From contig DLUN01000070.1 of assembly GCA_003444615.1 (NCBI GenBank), positions 1,376-24,855 of the forward strand: a stretch of 23,480 nucleotides of DNA, read 5' to 3'. The DNA comes from Syntrophomonas sp. (lineage in GTDB: Bacteria; Bacillota; Syntrophomonadia; Syntrophomonadales; Syntrophomonadaceae). Positions 1-7,092 of this stretch are shown here, one piece after another. The translations under genes were made by a program, and so were the position numbers. The stretch's first letter is position 1, and each line of letters opens with the position of its first letter. The notes under the pieces were generated by a model, which saw nothing but the letters and a program-made list of their open reading frames with translations, did no database searches and was not told where the DNA came from.

Positions 1-368
1 TCTTCCACCTCCTTGTATTTGTCGCTTTTCACCATGCTTATTGAAGTCTCCACCAGATCCCTTACCATCGAATCAACATCCCGCCCCACATAACCAACTT
101 CCGTGAACTTTGAAGCTTCTACCTTTATAAAGGGCGCCTTCACTAAACGAGCCAAACGCCTGGCAATTTCGGTTTTGCCAACACCGGTAGAGCCAATCAT
201 AATTATGTTTTTGGGATAGACTTCATCTCTCAGGTCTTCGCTGAGCATCTTGCGGCGATACCTGTTGCGCAGGGCAATAGCAACAGCTTTCTTAGCCGAA
301 TCCTGACCAACAATATACTTATCCAGTTCCCGGACTATTTCACGCGGGGTCATATCTAAAGAATTCAA
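1..368 (-). CDS. hslU: ATP-dependent protease ATPase subunit HslU (ClpY), N-terminal part
   Basis: This is the first 122 codons of HslU, the AAA+ unfoldase that feeds substrates to the HslV peptidase in the cytoplasm. The N-terminus reads [20 protein letters not shown], the typical HslU opening, followed by a Walker A motif GSTGVGKT at about residues 59-66 and the EVGYVGRDV pore-loop region. The start is TTG at 368, preceded by GGAAG at six bases spacing; an internal ATG five codons later has no better ribosome site. It lies 20 bases after hslV and is surely co-transcribed with it. The gene runs off the window at position 1, so the Walker B, sensor and C-terminal regions are not visible. Walker A has Ser where Pro is common (GPTGVGKT). 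In Bacillus the next gene would be codY. Confidence 0.95.
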   Translation of the reverse strand, partial: MNSLDMTPREIVRELDKYIVGQDSAKKAVAIALRNRYRRKMLSEDLRDEVYPKNIIMIGSTGVGKTEIARRLARLVKAPFIKVEASKFTEVGYVGRDVDSMVRDLVETSISMVKSDKYKEVE

Positions 369-388
369 TTCGTTCTTCCTTTCACTAA

Positions 389-922
389 TTACTCCACCAC
401 TTGTACGGTTATCTGATCATTAGTATAAATACATATTTCAGAGGCAATTAACAGCGCTTCCCGCACAATATCTACCGCACTCATTTCTGTGTGACGAGAT
501 AAGGCTCGCGCCGCAGCCATAGCGTAAGACCCCCCCGATCCTATGGCCGCAATCCCGTCATCAGGTTCAATTACTTCACCTGTACCGGAAATGACAAACA
601 TTTTTTCCCGGTCAGCTACTAGTAGTAGAGCTTCCAAATTTCTTAGTATACGATCCGTTCTCCATTCCCTAGCTACATCTACAGCAGCCTTGGTAAGATT
701 GCCATTGGCCTGCTTTATTTTTTCTTCAAACTTGGCGAACAAAGTGAAAGCATCGGCTACGGCACCAGCAAAGCCCACAATTACATTGCCATCATGAAGT
801 TTCTTAATCTTATTAGCGTGATGCTTCATGACCGTATGTTGCCCCATAGTAACCTGTCCATCTCCAGCTATGGCAGTCTGATTACCTTTACGGACTGCGA
901 CAATAGTGGTTGCGTGAAACAT
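389..922 (-). CDS. hslV: ATP-dependent protease peptidase subunit HslV (ClpQ)
   Basis: HslV is the threonine-type peptidase that forms a double-hexamer chamber with HslU. The 177-residue protein has the family's landmarks: [11 protein letters not shown] at the start, [54 protein letters not shown] and a closing ICIYTNDQI. The nucleophile should be Thr5, exposed by removal of a four-residue leader MFHA; this is inferred from alignment with E. coli HslV, whose mature protein starts TTIV. The ATG at 922 has a GGAGGT ribosome site 8 bases upstream, so the short leader is real rather than a misplaced start. It follows xerC by six bases and precedes hslU by 20, matching the Bacillus codV-clpQ-clpY operon. 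Confidence 0.96.
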   Translation of the reverse strand: MFHATTIVAVRKGNQTAIAGDGQVTMGQHTVMKHHANKIKKLHDGNVIVGFAGAVADAFTLFAKFEEKIKQANGNLTKAAVDVAREWRTDRILRNLEALLLVADREKMFVISGTGEVIEPDDGIAAIGSGGSYAMAAARALSRHTEMSAVDIVREALLIASEICIYTNDQITVQVVE

Positions 923-928
923 ATTATT

Positions 929-1831
929 TTACCTCCGCGGATGGGTGTTATGGTAAATCTGTTGAATGTTTTCGGTAGTAATGTGAGTATATATTTGGGT
1001 AGTGGATAGTTTTACATGTCCTAATAGTTCTTGTACTGAACGTAAATCAGCCCCATTGTTTAATAGATGAGTAGCAAAGGAATGCCTCAACGTATGAGGA
1101 CTGATTTTCTGGTTTAAGGCTGCTTCTTCAACATATTTGTTTAAGATATTGCGTATACTCCGGTCCGAAAGACGCCTGCCAAACTTGTTTAAGAAGAGGG
1201 CCTCTTGATGGCCTTTTTCGAAAAGCGGCCGTCCTTCCTGAATATATTTTTGCAAACTCAGTAAAGCTTGTTTACCCAAAGGAACTATACGTTCTTTGCC
1301 CCCCTTGCCGTAGACCTTGATCAGCTCTTCATCAAAAAACACGTCGTTTAGGTTAAGACCCACTAATTCGCTGACCCGCAAACCAGCAGCATACAAGGTT
1401 TCTAATATAGCTTTATCTCTTAGGCCTAGGGGTTTTCTGGTATCGGGTGCATCCATAAGTATTTGAATTTCCAGGGGATAAAGAAATTTGGGAAGTCGTT
1501 TGTCCTGCTTGGGGGTAGAAACAGCCGCAATGGGATTGTTGGGGAGTATATTCTCTCGACACAGGTAGCGTACAAATGAACGAAGAGCAGCTAACTTTCG
1601 CGCCATGGTGGAACGACTCATACCCTGCTCCTGCATTTGCGCTAAGTATTCTCGAACTGATTTATGGTTTATTAAATCAGTGGTAATTTCATCACAGGAA
1701 ACCGAATATCGTCCGGCTAGAAACGAAAAAAGTTGCCCAAGGTCGGTTCGATAACTAACTAAAGTTAAAGCTGATGCACTTTTTTCAACTCGAAGATAAT
1801 CTAAGAATCCTTCTACGTGTTGAAACAGCAT
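929..1831 (-). CDS. xerC: Tyrosine recombinase XerC (CodV)
   Basis: Site-specific recombinase that, with a XerD partner, resolves chromosome dimers at dif. The length (300 residues) is normal. The N-terminal SAM-like core-binding domain covers about residues 1-90. The catalytic domain has all expected residues: R152 in GLRVSEL, K176 in GKGGKER, H246 and R249 in HTLRHSFATHLL, H272 in LLGHVKLSTTQIYTH, and nucleophile Y281. The start ATG at 1831 has GAGG seven bases upstream. It sits between trmFO and hslV as in the B. subtilis cod operon, which supports calling it XerC/CodV rather than XerD or a phage integrase. No neighbouring att site or mobile cargo is seen. XerC versus XerD is assigned from synteny more than from sequence. 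Confidence 0.93.
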   Translation of the reverse strand: MLFQHVEGFLDYLRVEKSASALTLVSYRTDLGQLFSFLAGRYSVSCDEITTDLINHKSVREYLAQMQEQGMSRSTMARKLAALRSFVRYLCRENILPNNPIAAVSTPKQDKRLPKFLYPLEIQILMDAPDTRKPLGLRDKAILETLYAAGLRVSELVGLNLNDVFFDEELIKVYGKGGKERIVPLGKQALLSLQKYIQEGRPLFEKGHQEALFLNKFGRRLSDRSIRNILNKYVEEAALNQKISPHTLRHSFATHLLNNGADLRSVQELLGHVKLSTTQIYTHITTENIQQIYHNTHPRR

Positions 1832-1892
1832 ATCATCGCCTCTGTTTCCTACCTTTAAAGCTCATGCTAGCACATGGTTAGTATTTTTACAA

Positions 1893-3203
1893 CTACAGAT
1901 GCAACAATTCTGAATATTCCCTCACAGCTAGCATAGCTCGTTCAACATATCCCTGGTAGCGCTTCTGGCGGTCTTTAATGGGTGGAATCAGGTCAGGTAG
2001 CAAACCAAAGCTAGCATTAATAGGCTGAAAGTTAGCTTTATCGGCAGTAGAAATAAATCGAAGCAAGGCACCAATCATCGTATTTTCACTAGGTATTACC
2101 GGCTCTAAGTTTTTAACCAGTCTAACGACATTTATACCAGCGATTATGCCGGTAGCAGCAGATTCCATATAACCTTCTACCCCGGTAATCTGACCGGCAA
2201 ATAATAAGTGGGGTTGGCTTTTTAACTGTAAAGTCGGAAGTAATAACTGGGGACTGTTAATATAACTGTTGCGATGCATCATTCCGTATCGCACAAATTC
2301 AGCCTTTTCTAATCCCGGAATCATTCTGAATATCCTATCCTGCTCGCCCCATTTAATACGGGTTTGAAATCCTACTAACCCATAAATTCTGCCATCTTTG
2401 TCTTCTTGTCGCAACTGTACTACCGCATAAGGGCGAGAATTGGTGGCAGGGTTTGTTAAACCCACCGGTCGCATAGGTCCATAGCGCAGGGTATCAATTC
2501 CCCGCCGGGCTATGACTTCTACCGGCATACAGTCATTGAAGAACAATTTCCGGTCAATACTGTGCCCTTCAGCTACATCAGCTTCCACCAGAGCGGCATG
2601 AAATTTTTCATATTCTTCTTTGGTTAAGGGGCAGTTTAAGTAATCATCACTGCCTTTACCGTAACGGGAAGCACGGAATATCTTACTCATATCCAGACTA
2701 TCCACCGTTATACTGGGAGCTACCGCATCATAAAAAAACAGGTTCTCGGTGCCGGTTAGTGAACGTAGGTTAAACCATAGCCTATCAGAGGTCAATGGTC
2801 CAGTGGCAATTATGGCCGGTTCATCTGTGAAAAGGTCAGTCCTCTCTTGCCGTATAACCTCTATGTGAGGATGGCTTTCGATAATACCGGTTACACTTTT
2901 AGCAAACAAATCCCGGTCTACGGCTAGGGCACTGCCAGCCGGCACCCGAGTATCTTCGGCACATTTCAATAACAGAGAACCCAGGGTCCTCATTTCTGCT
3001 TTTAGTAAACCCTGGGCGGTATATTTTTGTTCCGATTTTAGAGAGTTGCTGCAAACCAGTTCAGCCAAATAAGAGGTACGATGTACGGGAGTATTGGTTA
3101 CAGGCCGCATCTCCCAAAGCTTAACATCTATTCCTTGATTAGCTACATAGTAGGCGGCTTCACATCCTGCCAAACCTCCGCCGATAACATTAACAACTGC
3201 CAA
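1893..3203 (-). CDS. trmFO: Methylenetetrahydrofolate-tRNA (uracil-54-C5)-methyltransferase TrmFO (Gid)
   Basis: Flavoenzyme that makes ribothymidine at position 54 of tRNAs using methylene-THF and reduced FAD. The N-terminus has the FAD dinucleotide-binding motif GGGLAGCEAAYY (residues 8-19). Cys51 in ELVCSNSLKSEQ and Cys225 in FFNDCMPVEV correspond to the two functional cysteines of the B. subtilis enzyme. Other family blocks are MRPVGLTNP, GLVGFQTRIKWGEQ and AGQITGVEGYMESAATG. Its 436 residues are typical. The start is TTG at 3203, directly after the topA stop, with the ribosome site AGGAAGTGA inside the topA end, so translation is probably coupled. A 61-base gap separates it from xerC. 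GidA is excluded by the shorter length and the TrmFO-type cysteines. Confidence 0.96.
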   Translation of the reverse strand: MAVVNVIGGGLAGCEAAYYVANQGIDVKLWEMRPVTNTPVHRTSYLAELVCSNSLKSEQKYTAQGLLKAEMRTLGSLLLKCAEDTRVPAGSALAVDRDLFAKSVTGIIESHPHIEVIRQERTDLFTDEPAIIATGPLTSDRLWFNLRSLTGTENLFFYDAVAPSITVDSLDMSKIFRASRYGKGSDDYLNCPLTKEEYEKFHAALVEADVAEGHSIDRKLFFNDCMPVEVIARRGIDTLRYGPMRPVGLTNPATNSRPYAVVQLRQEDKDGRIYGLVGFQTRIKWGEQDRIFRMIPGLEKAEFVRYGMMHRNSYINSPQLLLPTLQLKSQPHLLFAGQITGVEGYMESAATGIIAGINVVRLVKNLEPVIPSENTMIGALLRFISTADKANFQPINASFGLLPDLIPPIKDRQKRYQGYVERAMLAVREYSELLHL

Positions 3204-5282
3204 TTATACATTCACTTCCTGACGATGCTTGCATTCGTTATTTTGACATATTATTTGTACCCCCTGGGTGCGAACATTTTTTTCTACCATAGCATCTCCG
3301 CAATGAGGGCATTTTTCGCCAGTGGGCTTATTCCAGGAACGAAATTCACAGCCGGGGTAATTGCTGCAGCCATAGAATTTCCTTCCTTTTTTCGTTTTTA
3401 AAGTAATTATGGCTCCACCACATTGGGGACATTTTACCCCGGTATCCTCATTAACTGATTCAGTATGCCGGCAATCAGGAAATCCTGAACAAGCCAGAAA
3501 TTTTCCAAAACGCCCGTACTTAATCAGTAAGGGACGTCCGCATTGGGGGCAGTCCTTACCAGCTTCTTCATCCTTTATCTCCACTTTTTCTATCTGTTCT
3601 TGCGCCTTTTTCAGGTCCTCTTCAAAAGGTTGGTAAAACTCTCTTAATACCTGTCGCCATTCTCTCTGTCCTTCCTCGATGAGATCCAAGTCCTCCTCCA
3701 TTTTGGCGGTAAATTCTACTTCCATAATGTTATTAAAATTGTCTTTTAGCAGGTCCACGACAATAAAACCCAGCTCAGTGGGCACAAATTGCTTGTTCTG
3801 CCGTTCCACATAATGCCGCTTAAGAATGGTGTCTATAATAGGCGCATAAGTGCTGGGCCGGCCAATATTTTTCTCTTCCAGTAGTTTGACCAAGCTGGCT
3901 TCGCTGAAACGAGGAGGAGGCTGAGTAAAGTGCTGCTCAGGTTCCAAACTCATTAGTATCAGCTTTTCATTCTTGCTTAAAGGAGGAATAGTATTCTTTG
4001 CTTCCTCTTCTTCCTGATCATTGTACACTTTTTTATAACCGGCAAATTTCAACTGGGACGAAGAAGAACGTAATAAATAATCCCCTGCCTTGATGTCAAC
4101 AGAAATAGTATCATATACAGCCGGAGTCATTTGGCTGCTGACGAAACGGTCCCATATAAGTTTATAAAGACGATATTGATCCCGGGACAAAAATGGTTTT
4201 ACTGCATCCGGAGTCCGGTGAACTGAAGTAGGGCGGATGGCTTCATGGGCATCCTGGGACGATTTGCGGCTTTTATACTCATTAGGCTTAGTTGGCGCAT
4301 ATTCCTTGCCATAGTGTTGGGTAATAAAGTTCATAGCTTCCTCCTGAGCAACTGCAGACACCCTGGTCGAATCAGTTCGCAGGTAGGTTATTAAGCCTAC
4401 GGTTCCCTCTTTTCCCAATTCTAACCCTTCGTATAATTCCTGAGCTACCCGCATGGTTCGCTGGCTGAAAAAATTCAGCCGTTTTGAACTTTCCTGCTGC
4501 AGGGTACTGGTGGTAAAAGGGGGTAGGGGTTTTTTGCGTTTTTCCCTCTTTTCGATTTGGGTTACTATATATTCACAGTCAGATAACTCATTTATAATAC
4601 GATCCTTTTCATCGGCATTGGGAATAGTCATTTTTTTATCACCATAATTAATCAGTTTGGCCACTAGGCTTTTTTCATCTTTGGTCTGTAAATGTGCCTC
4701 AATAGACCAGTACTCTTCCGGCACAAACTGGCGTATTTCTTCTTCCCGTTCACATATTAACCTTACCACTACTGATTGAACCCGGCCAGCGCTCAACCCT
4801 TTGCGCACTTTGCTCCATAGCAGCGGGCTCAGCTTATATCCTACTAATCTATCTAGCATGCGACGAGTTTGCTGGGCATTTACCCTGTTCAAATCTATAG
4901 GACGAGGTTTTTTAATAGCATTCTTAACCGCATCCTTAGTGATTTCGTAAAACTCCACCCGGCACTTAGCATCAGCTGGTATCTTCAGAACATTCTGGAG
5001 ATGCCAAGCTATGGCTTCCCCTTCCCGATCCGGGTCTGTGGCCAGAAGCACTCGCTTGGCCTTTTGTGATTCATCCCTTATTTCTTTGAGTATATCTCCC
5101 TTGCCGCGAATGGTTATATACTGAGGTTCAAAATCATTATCCACATCTATACCCAATTTGCTCTTAGGCAAATCCTTGATATGTCCCACCGATGCTTTCA
5201 CCCGATAAGTCTTGCCAAGGAACTTGCTCAATGTTTTTGCTTTGGCTGCAGACTCAACAATTACTAGTGTGGTCTCTGCCAA
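3204..5282 (-). CDS. topA: DNA topoisomerase I (type IA)
   Basis: Relaxes negative supercoils by transient single-strand cleavage. From the chosen start the protein has 692 residues, close to the B. subtilis enzyme. A Toprim domain opens it (LVIVESAAKAKT, with TDPDREGEAIAWHL further on). The active-site tyrosine is in GLITYLRTDSTR at about Y300. Three C-terminal tetracysteine zinc modules follow (CPQCG..CSGFPDC, CPQCG..CSNYPGC, CPHCG..CQNNEC). The frame is open to a TTG at 5318, but the TTG at 5282 has GGAGAGGTGATC just upstream and gives the normal N-terminus (LAETTLVIVES), so I use 5282. The usual VESPAKAKT motif has Ala for Pro here. It follows dprA by 53 bases and abuts trmFO. Confidence 0.96.
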   Translation of the reverse strand: MAETTLVIVESAAKAKTLSKFLGKTYRVKASVGHIKDLPKSKLGIDVDNDFEPQYITIRGKGDILKEIRDESQKAKRVLLATDPDREGEAIAWHLQNVLKIPADAKCRVEFYEITKDAVKNAIKKPRPIDLNRVNAQQTRRMLDRLVGYKLSPLLWSKVRKGLSAGRVQSVVVRLICEREEEIRQFVPEEYWSIEAHLQTKDEKSLVAKLINYGDKKMTIPNADEKDRIINELSDCEYIVTQIEKREKRKKPLPPFTTSTLQQESSKRLNFFSQRTMRVAQELYEGLELGKEGTVGLITYLRTDSTRVSAVAQEEAMNFITQHYGKEYAPTKPNEYKSRKSSQDAHEAIRPTSVHRTPDAVKPFLSRDQYRLYKLIWDRFVSSQMTPAVYDTISVDIKAGDYLLRSSSSQLKFAGYKKVYNDQEEEEAKNTIPPLSKNEKLILMSLEPEQHFTQPPPRFSEASLVKLLEEKNIGRPSTYAPIIDTILKRHYVERQNKQFVPTELGFIVVDLLKDNFNNIMEVEFTAKMEEDLDLIEEGQREWRQVLREFYQPFEEDLKKAQEQIEKVEIKDEEAGKDCPQCGRPLLIKYGRFGKFLACSGFPDCRHTESVNEDTGVKCPQCGGAIITLKTKKGRKFYGCSNYPGCEFRSWNKPTGEKCPHCGDAMVEKNVRTQGVQIICQNNECKHRQEVNV

Positions 5283-5335
5283 CCAGATCACCTCTCCATA
5301 ATTATTATAATTGACCAACCATAAAAGAAATTCTT

Positions 5336-6433
5336 CTATCGTATCTTTACATAGTAATTACCAGGGGTAGAGGTCACTATCCCTTTTAGTTCAAGTTTCA
5401 ACAGTAGTGAACTGAGTGTACCATGATCCAAGTTGGTACGCTGCAGCAGTTCATCAAAGTGAATGCCATCTACTTCAATAAGCTGCAGAATCTCAGCTTC
5501 TTCACTATCCTGTTCGGTAAACAATACTCCCTCCACCATTATAGGGTGGGTAGATGGCTGCCATTCATAGTCAGGATACTCATATATTATATCCTGGACA
5601 TCCATAATTAGTTTGGCTCCCTGCTGAATTAAACGATTGGTGCCCCAGCTATTCTTGCTGGTTACCGGACCTGGCACAGCCATTACATCTCTTCCCTGTT
5701 CTAAAGCCATATCAGCGGTTATAAGAGCACCACTTCGTTCCTGGGCTTCTACTACAATTACTCCCCGGCTTAATCCAGAAATAATTCGATTGCGCATGGG
5801 GAAATGTTTAGAATCCGGTGGAGTATCAAGAGGAAATTCACTTATGATTAGCCCATTCATGATTATTCGTTCATATAGGGCCTGATTTTCCCGTGGATAT
5901 ACTACATTTAAGCCACTTCCTAATACAGCAATCGTGGTTCCGGTATTGAGTGCTCCCATGTGAGCTTCAGTGTCTATTCCCCGCGCCATGCCGCTGACTA
6001 CCGTTATTCCATAGCCAGCCAGCTCCTCTCCCAATTTACGAGCCATCGATCGTCCGTAATGGGAAGCTTTTCTTGAACCGACAATAGCCAAACAAAACCC
6101 TGTTAATAAATCAGTATTACCAGCACAGTATATAATAAACGGTGGATCATGAATAGTCTTCAAATAGGAAGGATAGTTTAAGTCAAGTATAGTTATAACC
6201 TGAAAACCCTGGGCCTCTAATCGCTCCAGAGCATGCCACGATGACGATTGGCGGCGGCGGTTTACCAGGTCGACCACTGCTTGGGGTGGCAGTATGCGTT
6301 GTAGTACTGACACATCAGATTGGTACAGCTTTAAGAAGCTGCCACATTCGCTAAGCCCTTTGAATAAAGCGCTTCTGCCTACTCCGTTTAAGGCGTATAT
6401 TTCGCATAAGGCCGCCTTCTCCAATCTTTCCAT
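5336..6433 (-). CDS. dprA: DNA processing protein DprA (Smf)
   Basis: DprA binds incoming single-stranded DNA and loads RecA during natural transformation; it is also widespread in non-competent species. An N-terminal helix-hairpin-helix/SAM-like part includes YALNGVGRSALFKGL. The Rossmann core has AIVGSRKASHYGR (about 117-129), VVSGMARGIDTEAH, VLGSGLNVVYP, SEFPLDTPP, RNRIISGLSRGVIVVEA and GALITADMALEQGRDVMAVPG. A C-terminal winged helix (about 315-365) follows. The frame is open to an ATG at 6487, but that has no ribosome site; the ATG at 6433 is preceded by GGGGAG seven bases upstream and gives a normal 365-residue protein. It heads the topA-trmFO-xerC-hslVU cluster, so a promoter should lie in 6434-6641. 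Confidence 0.94.
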   Translation of the reverse strand: MERLEKAALCEIYALNGVGRSALFKGLSECGSFLKLYQSDVSVLQRILPPQAVVDLVNRRRQSSSWHALERLEAQGFQVITILDLNYPSYLKTIHDPPFIIYCAGNTDLLTGFCLAIVGSRKASHYGRSMARKLGEELAGYGITVVSGMARGIDTEAHMGALNTGTTIAVLGSGLNVVYPRENQALYERIIMNGLIISEFPLDTPPDSKHFPMRNRIISGLSRGVIVVEAQERSGALITADMALEQGRDVMAVPGPVTSKNSWGTNRLIQQGAKLIMDVQDIIYEYPDYEWQPSTHPIMVEGVLFTEQDSEEAEILQLIEVDGIHFDELLQRTNLDHGTLSSLLLKLELKGIVTSTPGNYYVKIR

Positions 6434-6641
6434 TAAGTATCTCCCCACTTTACAGGACAATTTAGACTCTAACGCCATTGATACCATAAATAATTGGGCA
6501 AAGCAAGAATTTTTCCTCCTATTTCCTTTACAGGTATATTTTATTTAACCGGATACTGCTGGTGGTTACATTATTTACTGTGCCTAATGGAGTGTTTACC
6601 GGGGAAAATATTATTGAAAAACAACTTGGGAGTGATATCAT
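6434..6641. promoter_or_regulatory. Divergent intergenic region between dprA and a small plus-strand gene
   Basis: This 208-base AT-rich stretch must hold promoters for dprA (leftward) and the small plus-strand genes (rightward). For the rightward side, TTGAAA (6614-6619), a 16-base spacer and TATCAT (6636-6641) make a fair sigma-A match, but the match overlaps the ribosome site of the TTG start at 6642, so both cannot be right. For the leftward side I see no convincing -35/-10 pair, only AT-rich TAAAAT-like sequence near 6535-6545. A strong AGGAGG (6515-6520) on the minus strand serves a 14-codon mini-ORF (TTG at 6506, stop at 6462) upstream of dprA rather than dprA itself. Confidence 0.35.
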
Positions 6642-6818
6642 TTGATTTCTTTTCTGACGGGATTTATGGATTATAAAAACTCTATTAGTAAGAAAGTAAT
6701 GCGTCGAGATAAAATTGATCCGGGTACTTTTAGCATCCTGGAACCTGGTTGGTGGGTTTTGCACGCTGCAGCTATTGCCGGAATCTTTTTACTGGCCCGC
6801 AGGATGCAGCGCCAGTAG
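6642..6818 (+). CDS. Small uncharacterised protein with one membrane segment
   Basis: I do not recognise this family. The frame encodes 58 residues from TTG at 6642, which has GGGAG about eight bases upstream, or 50 residues from ATG at 6666, which has a poorer site but would suit the promoter-like TTGAAA/TATCAT at 6614-6641. A basic, polar N-terminal half (KKVMRRDKIDPGT) is followed by EPGWW and a hydrophobic stretch VLHAAAIAGIFLLA, then RRMQRQ at the end. This suggests a single-pass protein with basic flanks. It is one of only two genes on the plus strand and is followed 23 bases later by another small gene. Coding likelihood rests on the ribosome site, the amino-acid texture and the tandem arrangement; no homology could be checked. 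Confidence 0.55.
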   Translation: MISFLTGFMDYKNSISKKVMRRDKIDPGTFSILEPGWWVLHAAAIAGIFLLARRMQRQ

Positions 6819-6841
6819 ATGAAAGAAAAGAGGGAGAAATT

Positions 6842-7015
6842 ATGCGCATCTTCACTTCCGAACCTTTATCATCCTTTCGCAATCGTCTCCGCAACTCCCT
6901 ATATGGGGAGGATTTGCTGGATGAAATTGTATTCGAAGAAATGTGGTTACCCTATGGAGATGATAAGGAGACAGACATTCACCGTTTGGTAAAACAGCAT
7001 CGCCTTCGCAAATAA
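6842..7015 (+). CDS. Small charged hypothetical protein
   Basis: A 57-residue soluble, charged protein of unknown family. The ATG at 6842 has a strong ribosome site, GAGGGAG five bases upstream, which fixes the start. The same frame can be extended to 6749, but that overlaps the preceding small gene and lacks a ribosome site. The sequence is rich in Arg, Glu and Asp (FRNRLRNSLYGEDLLDEIVF, then EEMWLPYGDDKETD) and ends in a basic tail (VKQHRLRK). No signal peptide or membrane segment is seen. It is probably co-transcribed with the small gene upstream and converges on the methyltransferase gene, whose stop is only 30 bases away. No terminator with a T-run is visible between the two converging genes. 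Confidence 0.6.
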   Translation: MRIFTSEPLSSFRNRLRNSLYGEDLLDEIVFEEMWLPYGDDKETDIHRLVKQHRLRK

Positions 7016-7035
7016 TGCGCTTGGGCTCATGGGTG

Positions 7036-7092
7036 TCCAGGGAGTTTAGGTATTTACGCTTTTTACCGGTACCATTACCGGCCCTCCCTGGA
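7036..7092. repeat. Nine-base inverted repeat at a convergent gene junction
   Basis: TCCAGGGAG (7036-7044) and CTCCCTGGA (7084-7092) are perfect inverted copies separated by 39 bases. They straddle the stop codon of the methyltransferase gene and follow the small plus-strand gene. No T-run follows on either strand, so it is not a standard intrinsic terminator. It could slow transcription from both sides or be chance. Confidence 0.3.

Noticed and set aside
929..1831. Tyrosine recombinase as a sign of an integrated element
   Set aside because: All features and the synteny with hslVU and trmFO identify it as housekeeping XerC; no att repeats or cargo genes nearby.
6749..7015. An 88-codon version of the second small plus-strand gene
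   Set aside because: The extra N-terminal part overlaps the preceding small gene in another frame and has no ribosome site; the ATG at 6842 has a strong one.
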